Made by a program: the position numbers and the translations under genes
Notes under the pieces: generated by a model
The model's database searches: none
What the model saw: only the letters and a program-made list of their open reading frames with translations
Told to the model about the DNA's origin: nothing
Shown here: piece after piece, positions 26,698 to 35,856 of the stretch
Layout: each line of letters starts with the position of its first letter
How positions within the stretch are numbered: the first letter of the stretch is position 1
Source: Methylophaga sp.
Lineage (GTDB): Bacteria > Pseudomonadota > Gammaproteobacteria > Nitrosococcales > Methylophagaceae
Assembly (NCBI GenBank): GCA_002696735.1
Contig: NZSL01000013.1
Span: forward strand, 273,633-337,632
Reading direction: 5' to 3'
Length of the DNA stretch: 64,000 nucleotides

Positions 26698-27183
26698 TTA
26701 AAGCAAATTGTCAGAGATTGTATTACCCGACAAGCTGTTTTGCAGATGAGTTTCAATATTGTCTAGTTTTGGAATAAAAGCGACATTGGATCCGATCTTA
26801 ATCTGGCAGTGAAGCCAGTCCGAATCGACAATATCATGCGTGGGTTGCAGAGCAGTTTCATTAATGGTGATAAGTTGAGGCGCGCCACAGCAGGCAACTG
26901 CATAATGTTTGATTTTAGCGTCGCTGTTGATGCCGTTGATCACACATAGTTTATTGATTTGGCGGTTGTTTTGTTGGCCACTTCCAATCAGCGTTTCCAA
27001 ATCAATCACTTCTAATGGCAGATCACGCCAGAAAAACTGGCCGATACACCAGGATGAGTTGATATCACTATCAGTCAGACGCGGCAGCGGAATAACTTCG
27101 GCAATCGTTGGGTTCGGTAACAATAAATAATGCTGCCGTAATGGAATCAACATGCAATGAATAAAATCTTTTTCTTTCTGCAT
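26698..27183 (-). CDS. chpC: CheW-like adaptor ChpC of the Pil-Chp system
   Basis: The 161-residue protein has a single CheW-like domain. LLLPNPTIAEVIPLPRL starts the first beta unit, and WRDLPLEVIDLETLIG the second. In Pseudomonas, ChpC is an accessory CheW protein at the end of the pil-chp cluster. It lies 22 bp after chpA and just before slt. Assignment rests on the domain and position. Confidence 0.75.
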   Translation of the reverse strand: MQKEKDFIHCMLIPLRQHYLLLPNPTIAEVIPLPRLTDSDINSSWCIGQFFWRDLPLEVIDLETLIGSGQQNNRQINKLCVINGINSDAKIKHYAVACCGAPQLITINETALQPTHDIVDSDWLHCQIKIGSNVAFIPKLDNIETHLQNSLSGNTISDNLL

Positions 27184-27205
27184 AATTGCCTTTTGTGAGT
27201 TTTTC

Positions 27206-30200
27206 TCAACGCTTTTCGTTAGGATATTTATAGGCGAGTTGTTGTTTCATCGAAATAATCAACTCATCATCCTGATAGGGCTTACCAAGGTAGGCATTCA
27301 CTCCAATGCTCATCGCGCGTTGACGGTGTTTATCCCCGGTACGAGAAGTGATCATAATGATTGGCAAGTGTTTGAATTGCGAATCGTTACGAATAATCGA
27401 GGCGAATTCAAAGCCATCCATTCGAGGCATTTCCACATCGAGCAACACGATATCGGGTGTTTGTTCGTATAATCGGGCCAGTGCATCAACACCGTCTTTC
27501 GCTGTCACCACGTCAAAGCCAAGACGGGTTAACAGGCCTTCCGTTGCTTTACGCATGGTAATTGAATCATCCACAATCATTGCCAGTGGATTACGATTTT
27601 CTTCGATTTGCTTAAAGCTCTCACTGGCCTGCTGCAGGTTAGTTGTACCTGAGGGGGCCTGGTAATCCTCGATTAGTGTTGGAATGTCCAGGATAAAAAT
27701 AACCCGACCGTCCCCCAGGATAGTTGCGCCGTTGATCGCACTGATTTGTCCGAGCTGCTGTCCGACTGATTTGATAACGATTTCCCGATTGCTATCAATA
27801 CTGTCAATGGCCAGGGCAATTTTGATATCACCGCTACGGAATAACAGTAACGGCATTTGGTGCGACAGATTTTCCAGCAGGTTTAAAGGCTGACCAAGCA
27901 GGTTTCCGAGTGGAATAAAGTCATAATTTTCGCCATGGAAAGTATAGGTAGGCTTCTGCTGAGCCATCAATTCGCCAATACGCTGTATGCTGATACGCTC
28001 ACCGGCGTTGACAGCTGATAGCGGCACAGCAAACTGCTGTTGATTAACCGAAATCAACAATGCCTGCATAACCGACAAAGTTAATGGCAGCCGCAGGTGA
28101 AACTGAGTGCCTTTACCAGGTTGTGAACTGATTGATAAACGACCTTTCAGTGCCCGGATTTCGTTACTGACAACATCCATACCGACGCCACGACCGGCTA
28201 ATTGAGAGATAGTGTCGGCAGTACTGAACCCCGATGTCAGAATCAACTGGATCAGTGTCTGTTCATTAGGAATGTTATTTGGATCAATCAGGTTTTGTGC
28301 GATAGCGCGCTGTTTGATTTTTTCAATATTCAGCCCCTGACCATCATCAGCTATGGTGATGACGACCTCCGAGCCTTCACGTTGCATGTCGATCTGTAAC
28401 CGACCCGATTGCTGTTTTCCTTGTTGTGAACGTTCGTCGGCAGTTTCCAGCCCATGAGCGATAGCATTTCGAAGAATATGTTCTATCGGTGCCACCAGCC
28501 GATCCAGGATAGTACGGTCCAGTTCCAAATCTGCGCCACTGACCAGTAATTGGGACTGTTTATTTAATTCACTATTGGTTTGACGGACTATCCGTTCCAG
28601 ACGCGGCACTATCGAATTAAATGGCAGCAGGCGGGTATGCATCAAACCCTGCTGTAAATCAGTATTCAGCCGGGATTGCTGCAGTAGCAAAATATCGGTT
28701 TCACGCATCAGGTTACCCATTGAACGACTGATATTATTCAAGTCGTTAACGGTTTCGGTCAGGCTGCGCGATAACTGCTGGATAGTCGAAAACCGATCCA
28801 GTTCCAATGGATCAAATTCAGTGTTGGTATCCTGAACAGTGTCTTCATAGCGATACAGGATCTGGGTTTCGGTTTCTATTTCCAGTTTGCGTAACTGCTC
28901 TTGTAAGCGGGAAACGGTTTCTTCCATTTCCTCAAGCTGCTGATGCATGACACCATGCTGCTGGGTTACCTGATCGCGGGTGATGCTGACTTCACCGGCA
29001 AAATTGCTCAAATAATCCAACAGGTCAGCTCGTACCCTGATTTTTTCAGAGCTTTGTGAGCTGCTGGATTTAGCGGTATCAGCTGGAGCCTTATTAAAGC
29101 TGCTGGTTTCGGCGGGAAGTTGCTCAACAGTCGAAGCTGATTGCGGCAACGTATCCCTATTATCAATATCTGCCGGTACATATCCCGAATACTGTTGAAT
29201 TTCCTGCAGTAAATCATTGGCTGCGGGAATGTCAGACCGGTTCGCCAGCTGTTCCTGCATTTCGGTCAGCCGATCCTGGCAGCGTTGCAGCAAACTGAAA
29301 AAACCATCGTCCGGCGTTTCCTGCTGGTCGGTAACGGACAGCACCAATGTTTCAATCTGATGAGTTAAATCCGCCATAGCCATGGTTGCAGTCAGTCTTG
29401 CACCACCTTTTAGGGTGTGCAAATCACGTTGCAACTGCATAGGGCCTGCTGGATTTTCCGGCTCAGATTGCCATTGTTTAATAGCACGATCAGTTGATAC
29501 TAATAATTCAGCAGCTTCTTCGGTAAACGCTTCCAGAATTTCCGGATCGACCTCAACCGTGGAAACACTGTCAAAAGCTGTCAAAGTGGCACGAATCTGT
29601 TCACGGAAGAGGGTGAAATCGGCTGGTGTCTTATGCTGTATCAGCGCCTCAATCTGATCATTAACAATTTCCAACGCTTCATCAAGCAGGGCTTTTAAAT
29701 TCTCGCTTCGGCTTTGAGGATGCGAGATAAGGCGTTGCATTAACTGATAAAGGGCTGCCAGTTGAGGCAGTACGCTATTTTCGGCATTTTCTGCGAGCGT
29801 ATTTAACGTCTGTTGTAACGCTAGGGGAGGCTCGCTATCCGTTTGCTGCCATGCAGCAAGTTGCTGGCTGTACTCATTAAGGAGGGCATCAGTCTCTTCA
29901 AGGAAGCTGACCAACTGTTCCGGGTCCAGTCGCGCAGTGTGACTTTGTTCTGACTTTTGCGGACAAAGTTCAAAAATTCGCCGATCCAGCAAGCGAATAT
30001 CCGGCTCATCTTCCCCTGTTTTCACAGCCTGCAACAACTGACTCAATTCCATGACGATGTCATTCAATTCGCTGATTGATTCTTCAGTGAACGTTTGTTG
30101 CTGGTGGTAAAGATTACGGAAAGTCTGGTCGAGCTGGGTGGCAATGATGGCGACGGGTTTGACACCGGCAATGTTGGCACAGCCTTTGAGAGAATGCGCT

Positions 30201-32932
30201 GCACTGAGCATGGATTTATTAATGACTTTGCCGACTTGTAAAACAGCTGTTTCAGCAAATAGGTTTTGCAGGTGCTGTTCTGCTTCCTGATAGAAAATGT
30301 CTCGTAAAGCTTTGTCTTCGTCCTCTTCATCTGCACTATCCAACACACTTTCCTGTTCAGTGAGTTGTTTGGCCAGTATGGTTAATGCTGCTGCAGATTC
30401 AGTGAAATCAGATTGTGCCTGGGTGAATAAATGTAAACACTCGTTAACTTCCGGAACGGCTTCCATGACTAACGCCATGATTTCATCCGAAACAGGTAAA
30501 GCATCTTCTAAAATCTGATTTAATAAATGTTCTACTGCTTGTGCCATATCGGCAATGGTAGTTGCACCAGCCATCCGCCCGCTGCCTTTTAGGGTATGAA
30601 AATGACGGCGGATGGTTGGCAGATCGCCATTTTCCGGAGTTTCACTCCAAATAGGCAGTAGTTGCTGCAAATCGTCTAAAACTTCATTGGCCTCTTCAAC
30701 AAAAACTTCAGCGATTTCAGGATTAATATGCTCTTCAAATTGCCAATTCCCGGAGATATAGTTATTGCTACTTTCGGAGGAGTCGGCAGCTTCAGCAGAA
30801 AAAGATGTTGGTTCTTCAAAAGCAATTGATTTGGCGGCCTCGGATTCTTCCTGATCAAAGTGGATGTCCGTTAACTGATAATCCTCTAACTCCAATGGTT
30901 CATCTGAAGGGACATCCTCGCTGAGGTCTACAACAGACGGCTTGAAATCTTCGAACTGCAAAGTTTCAGTATCAGTTTCCCTGTCGTCAAGCGCTTTGAT
31001 ATATAAATCGACAGAACTCAATTTCAGAGGTTCAGCTTTTTCAGCGGGGGCTTCACTGGAATTTTCAGCAGAAAAATTAATCTCAGGCAGCTCTAACGCT
31101 TCAACTTGTTCTTCTGAGTAGCTGATGTCTTGCGCTGCAAAAGATTCCTGATCCGGTGGAGCGATGCTGAGCTGAGAGGCGTCAATATCTGCTGTGTTAT
31201 CTTCGAGCGCTTTGATATACAAATCAACCGAGCTTAACTTCTCATTTTCAGCACTAGCATCATCCTCACTGGACTTATCGGCAGAAAAATTAATCTCGGA
31301 TAGCTGCAATTCATCAGTTTGTTCAATGCTTTGCCCAAAATTTTGCAACGTCCTAAGAGCTGTTTGCAGAATATTTTCATCGGCCTGACCGGTTCGGTGC
31401 AGATTTTCCAGATAGATTTCTGCCGACGCTAATATTTCGGCCATATCCTGTTGAGCTTTGGGAGTATTAATCGATAAAGCATCATCATTGAACTTAGTTG
31501 CCAATGATGAAAACAGCTGTGATGCTTTACCGATATCCAGGACATCGAGACTGCCGGCCAGCATGTTTAGGCTATTTGCCAGGTTTTGCTGAGTTGTTTC
31601 ATCATTGTCCGCCTGATGATTTGATTGAAGAATCAACAGTTCTTTAACACTGGCCAACTCATTAAGGCACTCGGTTAATACGGTTTTTTGTAACTGACGA
31701 TGAATCGCGTCTGTGGCATCGGTTTTTCTGAGTAAGGCTTCGATTTGCAATAAGTCATCAGCCAGACTGGTCAGTTGATCGTGATAGGACTTATCAGTCG
31801 CCAGGCATTTCTGCAGTGCTGTATGTTGTTTATGTAAAAAATCACTTTGCGTCTGATGTTGTAAAAGTGTCAGCGTATCCGCCATGCTCAGTAGTTGCAG
31901 ACTAATATCGTTTACAGCCTCATCGGCCTGGTCTTCGGCCGTATCAAACTGACTGATACGCTCTTTCAGTTCTTCAAGTTGCTCGAGCAGAGCATTTTGC
32001 GCTTCCTGTAATGCTGCGTCACTGTGACCAATTAATTGTGAAGCCTGATCGTAGAAGGTCAGCCCAAAATGCGCTTTTACTCCGGTAACTAAAGGGCCAT
32101 AGCTGCTTGAGCGGGCAACCAGTAACAGTAACTGTTTCAGCAGGGTTTCAGGATAACCGGCCAGTAATGAATTCTCATCACCTTCACAGACCAGTCGAAT
32201 TGGCGAAGCCATTTTGCCAATAAGTTGTTTGGCGCTGGAATCATCGCGGATGCCTCGGTGTGCAAGACCTTCGAGCAGAGCCTCAGCGACCCACCAGAAC
32301 AGCGCGGTTTTTTCCTGCAAACATTGCAGCCGTAAATGTCGCAGAATGCCCCGCATCTTACGCAGACTTTTATCGTCCTGTTCGCGCATCCAGGTCAACA
32401 GCAAGTGTTGAAATACGTGCGCTATTTTATGTCTTTCCAGCTCTAGTGGGGGAGCGGTGTGAGCCGGGTTAGGGGCAATACTGTCCGGAAGGCTGATGGA
32501 TAAATCCGGGGCAAACACATCGGTTTCAGCAATAGCGGGTTTATCTCTCAATAGTCTTAATTCATTTATTGAGTCCAGCAGACACAAAGCATTGTCTGGA
32601 AACTTCTCATTCACTTTCTGTAAATACGTCGGCAACAGAATCAAGCCACGGGTTAACGTTTCCAATGCTGAATTTTGTTTATCATCCGGGAATGAACGCA
32701 TATAACCCGCAATGGACTGCATTTCAGCCGCAAGCATCTGTGCGCCGTCCAGATTGAGCATTTCCAGCGTACCGTTCACCTGATAAAGATGCTCTACACA
32801 ACGGCTCAGCGATTCTGACTGTTGCGGATCATCAATATAGGTCTGAACCGATTGTAATGACGCAGCGAGAGACTTCTGCAATTCATCCTGCAGCCATGTC
32901 AGAGCATTGTAGTTGCCTCTGGATTGGGTCAT
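27206..32932 (-). CDS. chpA: hybrid sensor kinase ChpA (PilL), CheA-like with multiple HPt domains
   Basis: The 1908-residue protein is the central kinase of type IV pilus chemotaxis. The N-terminal FimL/HPt-like half (about 1-520) lacks clear phosphoacceptors. Three HPt domains have canonical histidines: HTLKGSGRMAG, AHSLKGCANIAG and LHTLKGGARLTA. They are followed by a dimerisation helix, an HATPase domain (NAIAHGLETADE, DDGQGLN, GRGVGMDVV), a CheW domain and a C-terminal receiver with VLLDVEMPRMDGFE. Pseudomonas ChpA is about 2470 residues with more Xpt domains. The linker at about 550-680 carries a repeated acidic peptide (SSVDLYIKAL). Confidence 0.93.
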   Translation of the reverse strand: MTQSRGNYNALTWLQDELQKSLAASLQSVQTYIDDPQQSESLSRCVEHLYQVNGTLEMLNLDGAQMLAAEMQSIAGYMRSFPDDKQNSALETLTRGLILLPTYLQKVNEKFPDNALCLLDSINELRLLRDKPAIAETDVFAPDLSISLPDSIAPNPAHTAPPLELERHKIAHVFQHLLLTWMREQDDKSLRKMRGILRHLRLQCLQEKTALFWWVAEALLEGLAHRGIRDDSSAKQLIGKMASPIRLVCEGDENSLLAGYPETLLKQLLLLVARSSSYGPLVTGVKAHFGLTFYDQASQLIGHSDAALQEAQNALLEQLEELKERISQFDTAEDQADEAVNDISLQLLSMADTLTLLQHQTQSDFLHKQHTALQKCLATDKSYHDQLTSLADDLLQIEALLRKTDATDAIHRQLQKTVLTECLNELASVKELLILQSNHQADNDETTQQNLANSLNMLAGSLDVLDIGKASQLFSSLATKFNDDALSINTPKAQQDMAEILASAEIYLENLHRTGQADENILQTALRTLQNFGQSIEQTDELQLSEINFSADKSSEDDASAENEKLSSVDLYIKALEDNTADIDASQLSIAPPDQESFAAQDISYSEEQVEALELPEINFSAENSSEAPAEKAEPLKLSSVDLYIKALDDRETDTETLQFEDFKPSVVDLSEDVPSDEPLELEDYQLTDIHFDQEESEAAKSIAFEEPTSFSAEAADSSESSNNYISGNWQFEEHINPEIAEVFVEEANEVLDDLQQLLPIWSETPENGDLPTIRRHFHTLKGSGRMAGATTIADMAQAVEHLLNQILEDALPVSDEIMALVMEAVPEVNECLHLFTQAQSDFTESAAALTILAKQLTEQESVLDSADEEDEDKALRDIFYQEAEQHLQNLFAETAVLQVGKVINKSMLSAAHSLKGCANIAGVKPVAIIATQLDQTFRNLYHQQQTFTEESISELNDIVMELSQLLQAVKTGEDEPDIRLLDRRIFELCPQKSEQSHTARLDPEQLVSFLEETDALLNEYSQQLAAWQQTDSEPPLALQQTLNTLAENAENSVLPQLAALYQLMQRLISHPQSRSENLKALLDEALEIVNDQIEALIQHKTPADFTLFREQIRATLTAFDSVSTVEVDPEILEAFTEEAAELLVSTDRAIKQWQSEPENPAGPMQLQRDLHTLKGGARLTATMAMADLTHQIETLVLSVTDQQETPDDGFFSLLQRCQDRLTEMQEQLANRSDIPAANDLLQEIQQYSGYVPADIDNRDTLPQSASTVEQLPAETSSFNKAPADTAKSSSSQSSEKIRVRADLLDYLSNFAGEVSITRDQVTQQHGVMHQQLEEMEETVSRLQEQLRKLEIETETQILYRYEDTVQDTNTEFDPLELDRFSTIQQLSRSLTETVNDLNNISRSMGNLMRETDILLLQQSRLNTDLQQGLMHTRLLPFNSIVPRLERIVRQTNSELNKQSQLLVSGADLELDRTILDRLVAPIEHILRNAIAHGLETADERSQQGKQQSGRLQIDMQREGSEVVITIADDGQGLNIEKIKQRAIAQNLIDPNNIPNEQTLIQLILTSGFSTADTISQLAGRGVGMDVVSNEIRALKGRLSISSQPGKGTQFHLRLPLTLSVMQALLISVNQQQFAVPLSAVNAGERISIQRIGELMAQQKPTYTFHGENYDFIPLGNLLGQPLNLLENLSHQMPLLLFRSGDIKIALAIDSIDSNREIVIKSVGQQLGQISAINGATILGDGRVIFILDIPTLIEDYQAPSGTTNLQQASESFKQIEENRNPLAMIVDDSITMRKATEGLLTRLGFDVVTAKDGVDALARLYEQTPDIVLLDVEMPRMDGFEFASIIRNDSQFKHLPIIMITSRTGDKHRQRAMSIGVNAYLGKPYQDDELIISMKQQLAYKYPNEKR

Positions 32933-32960
32933 AGTCGCTTCTCCACCAGCTCAGGCTGCA

Positions 32961-34223
32961 TCAGGGTAATTTGAAACCAGAGACTGACTTACGCAGTTCA
33001 TTTGTCAGTTCAAGCAGTCTGCCGATCGCCGCCGCACTCTCATTGGTACCGGTTGACGTCTGCATGGTGATTTCCTGAATCACACTCATATTTTCTGAAG
33101 TCCCAATCGCTGCTGTAGCCTGTTGTTTTGCATTGCTGGAAATATTGTTAATCAGTTCGGCTAATTGCTGAGAAACGGTTTCAATTTGTTCCAGCGAGGC
33201 ACCGGCATCCTGCGACAGGCGTGCTCCGGAAACCACTTCAGCGGTACTTTGTTCCATGGAACTGATGGCTTCACTGGTGTCACTTTGAATGGTACGTACC
33301 AGCGCATCAATCTGGCGAGTGGCACTGCCTGAACGTTCCGCCAGTCGCTGAACCTCATCGGCAACTACCGCAAAACCACGACCGGCTTCACCGGCCATAG
33401 CGGCTTGAATCGCCGCATTCAAGGACAGAATATTGGTTTGTTCTGCGATGTCATTGATTAGTTCAACGATTTCACCGATTTGCTGCGAACTTTCTCCCAG
33501 ACGTTTCATCCGCTTGGATGTTTCCTGAATCTGTTCGCGAATGGTGTCCATTCCATGAATAGCCTTTTTCACCGCACCATTACCTTGTACGGCAAGACTT
33601 ACCGATTGTTTCGCAACTTCAGAAGACTGTGTGGCGTTTTCAGACACCAGTTCGATAGAAGCTGCCATTTGGGTAATGGCCGAGCTGACTTCGGAAATCT
33701 GTTGCGCCTGATGTTCACTGGCATCGGTAAGATGTAAGGCCGTAGCCTGGGTTTCCTGTGCTGCAGAAGCAACCTGTAAGGTAGTTGAGTTGATTTGGGC
33801 TACCAGGCTGCGTAATGCATCGATAGTGTAGTTCACGGAATCGGCTATCGCACCGGTAATGTCTTCCGTGACGGTCGCGGTGACGGTCAGATCACCATCG
33901 GCCAGATCGCCCATTTCATCCAGCAGGCGCAAAATCGCATCCTGGTTATGGCGGTTCTGTAACTCCATTTCATCCATGGATTGTTTGATTTTACGCAATG
34001 GTTGATACGCCACCATCAACGCGAATATCACCGCCAAAATGACGCTAAGACCACTGACTGCAGCTGTTACCAGTGGATCGGGATAAACCAGAACATATTG
34101 TCCGGACACCAATAACCAGATACCGGCGAGCGTCAAGCCACTGAAAAGAATTATCAAGATAAGGTAAAACAGATTTTTGCCGCTAAGCAGCGAAGAAAAA
34201 AACAGTTTACTGGTGGCATTCAT
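32961..34223 (-). CDS. pilJ: methyl-accepting chemotaxis protein PilJ, short form
   Basis: The 420-residue receptor has two membrane segments (about 18-40 and 52-74) separated by only some 12 residues. A HAMP-like region follows (about 75-130), then the MCP signalling domain with the hairpin tip [39 protein letters not shown] (written here for orientation by its conserved core [12 protein letters not shown]). Pseudomonas PilJ is about 680 residues with a large periplasmic region, which this protein lacks. Position between pilI and chpA makes the assignment. Confidence 0.85.
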   Translation of the reverse strand: MNATSKLFFSSLLSGKNLFYLILIILFSGLTLAGIWLLVSGQYVLVYPDPLVTAAVSGLSVILAVIFALMVAYQPLRKIKQSMDEMELQNRHNQDAILRLLDEMGDLADGDLTVTATVTEDITGAIADSVNYTIDALRSLVAQINSTTLQVASAAQETQATALHLTDASEHQAQQISEVSSAITQMAASIELVSENATQSSEVAKQSVSLAVQGNGAVKKAIHGMDTIREQIQETSKRMKRLGESSQQIGEIVELINDIAEQTNILSLNAAIQAAMAGEAGRGFAVVADEVQRLAERSGSATRQIDALVRTIQSDTSEAISSMEQSTAEVVSGARLSQDAGASLEQIETVSQQLAELINNISSNAKQQATAAIGTSENMSVIQEITMQTSTGTNESAAAIGRLLELTNELRKSVSGFKLP

Positions 34224-34247
34224 AGGGCATGTCCTGAAATAAAATCG

Positions 34248-34796
34248 TTAAGCGGCTGCATTCAAAAATTTTGGGTCTTCAGCCAGTTTAAGCAGGCTGA
34301 ATACGTGCCAATAGGTTTCTTGCTGGTAAAGTCGACCCTGCAGATACGGTTTAAGATGTAAGTGCTGTCTTGCATCTGCCGGTTCAGGTTGGCGTTGGAA
34401 ATGTTTTAGACCGAAAACCTCATCCACTATCAATCCAGTGAAAAACTCAGGATGGTTCAAAACAATAACGCGTTTGCGTTTATCCGGTGGGCTAGAGCTA
34501 CCATGCAAAAACAGGTTCAAATCGATTAGCGGTAAAAGATCGCCACGCAGGCTGGTTATGCCAACGACCCAGGGCTGTGATTTAGGAACAGGGGTAATCT
34601 GTAGTGGTAGCGGGAAAACTTCTCGGGACTGGCTGAGGGGAATAAGCAGATGTAAATTTTCCAGACGGAAGCCGATAGCTGTCCAGGCGCCCTCCATATT
34701 ATCCTGCTGCGATAAGCCCGCCATACGCTGTTGACTGCGTCGCTCAATATCCTTAAGGGTGGCAATGATATCTGCCGGGTTGTCCATCGTGGTCAT
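34248..34796 (-). CDS. pilI: CheW-like adaptor PilI
   Basis: The 182-residue protein is a CheW domain with IGFRLENLHLLIPLSQSREVFPLP and the diagnostic SQPWVVGITSLRGDLLPLIDLNLFL. PilI couples the receptor PilJ to the kinase ChpA. It starts inside the last codons of pilH (overlap of 4 bp) and precedes pilJ by 24 bp. Confidence 0.9.
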   Translation of the reverse strand: MTTMDNPADIIATLKDIERRSQQRMAGLSQQDNMEGAWTAIGFRLENLHLLIPLSQSREVFPLPLQITPVPKSQPWVVGITSLRGDLLPLIDLNLFLHGSSSPPDKRKRVIVLNHPEFFTGLIVDEVFGLKHFQRQPEPADARQHLHLKPYLQGRLYQQETYWHVFSLLKLAEDPKFLNAAA

Positions 34797-35164
34797 GCTG
34801 AGATTTCCACTAATTCGTTAATCTGTACTATCAGGTCATTCTCGGCGACGGGTTTTCCAAGATAGCCCCGGGCGCCTTGTCGCATGCCCCACATACGATC
34901 AGTTTCCTGATGTTTGGAGGACACAATAACAATTGGAATATGCGATGTGGCGGCGTCTTTCGTTAATCTGCGAGTCGCCTGGAAACCATTTAAACCGGGC
35001 ATAACCACATCCATCAAAATTAATTGAGGCATTTGAGATTGCGCCATTGCAACTGCCTGCTCACCATCTGTGGCCACAATCACTTCATGACCATTTTTTT
35101 CCAACATTTTCTGTAACACATACACTTCAGTTGGCGAGTCATCGGCTATTAAGATTAAAGCCAT
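34793..35164 (-). CDS. pilH: response regulator PilH (single receiver domain)
   Basis: The 123-residue CheY-like protein has the acidic pocket ADDSPTE, the phosphoacceptor aspartate in LILMDVVMPG near residue 52, the switch Ser/Thr in IVIVSSK and the lysine in YLGKPV. In Pseudomonas, PilH counteracts PilG in controlling pilus retraction. It overlaps pilI by 4 bp and follows pilG by 6 bp. Confidence 0.9.
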   Translation of the reverse strand: MALILIADDSPTEVYVLQKMLEKNGHEVIVATDGEQAVAMAQSQMPQLILMDVVMPGLNGFQATRRLTKDAATSHIPIVIVSSKHQETDRMWGMRQGARGYLGKPVAENDLIVQINELVEISA

Positions 35165-35170
35165 ATAAAC

Positions 35171-35584
35171 CTAAGCGTCCTTGTTTTTGTCGAACAAATG
35201 CGTCCGTATCGCATCCAGTAAATCATCGCGGGTAAAAGGTTTTGTCAGATACTGTTCTGCGCCAACAACCCGCCCCTTTGCGCGGTCAAACAATCCATCC
35301 TTGCTGGATAGCATTACCACCGGAATATCGCGGTATTTAGGATTGTTTTTCACTAAGGCACAGGTTTGATAGCCATCCAGACGCGGCATCATGATATCGA
35401 TAAAGATGATATCGGGATGCTGCCCACTGATTATAGGCAACGCCTCAAAACCATTGTCCGCGGTAAGAACCTCACAACCTGCTTTCTGCAGCAGGGATTC
35501 GGCACTGCGGCGAATCGTTTTGCTGTCATCGATGACCATCACCTTAAGGCCTGAAAATTCTGATAAAGTCTCACTCACGGTCAT
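35171..35584 (-). CDS. pilG: response regulator PilG (single receiver domain)
   Basis: The 137-residue receiver protein has MVIDDSKTIRRSAESLL, the phosphoacceptor aspartate in IIFIDIMMPRLDGY, VVMLSSKDG and YLTKPFTRDDL. PilG promotes pilus extension and cAMP signalling in Pseudomonas and is the first gene of the pilGHIJ-chp cluster. The 272-bp gap to the divergent gshA holds the probable promoter, but I could not place one with confidence. Confidence 0.9.
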   Translation of the reverse strand: MTVSETLSEFSGLKVMVIDDSKTIRRSAESLLQKAGCEVLTADNGFEALPIISGQHPDIIFIDIMMPRLDGYQTCALVKNNPKYRDIPVVMLSSKDGLFDRAKGRVVGAEQYLTKPFTRDDLLDAIRTHLFDKNKDA

Positions 35585-35758
35585 TTGTACCTACAGCCTG
35601 AAACATTCGATTAAAATCAGCCTTGAAGATAACCCATTTTTGATCGTCAGGCTAGTGACTACTTTCGATGTTAAGGTCTGTTATTCCCTCATTTATAAAC
35701 GCATGGCAGAGTATGTATGACTTGAAATATCCGATCTGTGTCCCATATCACAGTAACT

Positions 35759-35793
35759 AGGCTCTGTTAATCTTTCATTGACACCACTGTCGG
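35759..35793. repeat. solo end of the MITE-like repeat family upstream of gshA
   Basis: This 35-bp stretch matches the left terminal repeat of the element at 52117-52380 at 28 of 35 positions (core CTGTTAATCTTTC identical). It lies about 60 bp before the gshA start. No second end is visible in 35585-35856, so it is probably a remnant, or a coincidence shared by a conserved site. Confidence 0.45.
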
Positions 35794-35856
35794 CGATGAG
35801 AGATAAACAGACTCTAACCCCGTCATCCTCATTTTTATTGATTCAGAGAGTTCATC

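Noticed and set aside
27206..32932. Frameshift or fusion artefact in the 1908-codon ORF
   Set aside because: Domain order (HPt units, kinase core, CheW, receiver) is that of ChpA, so the length is natural.
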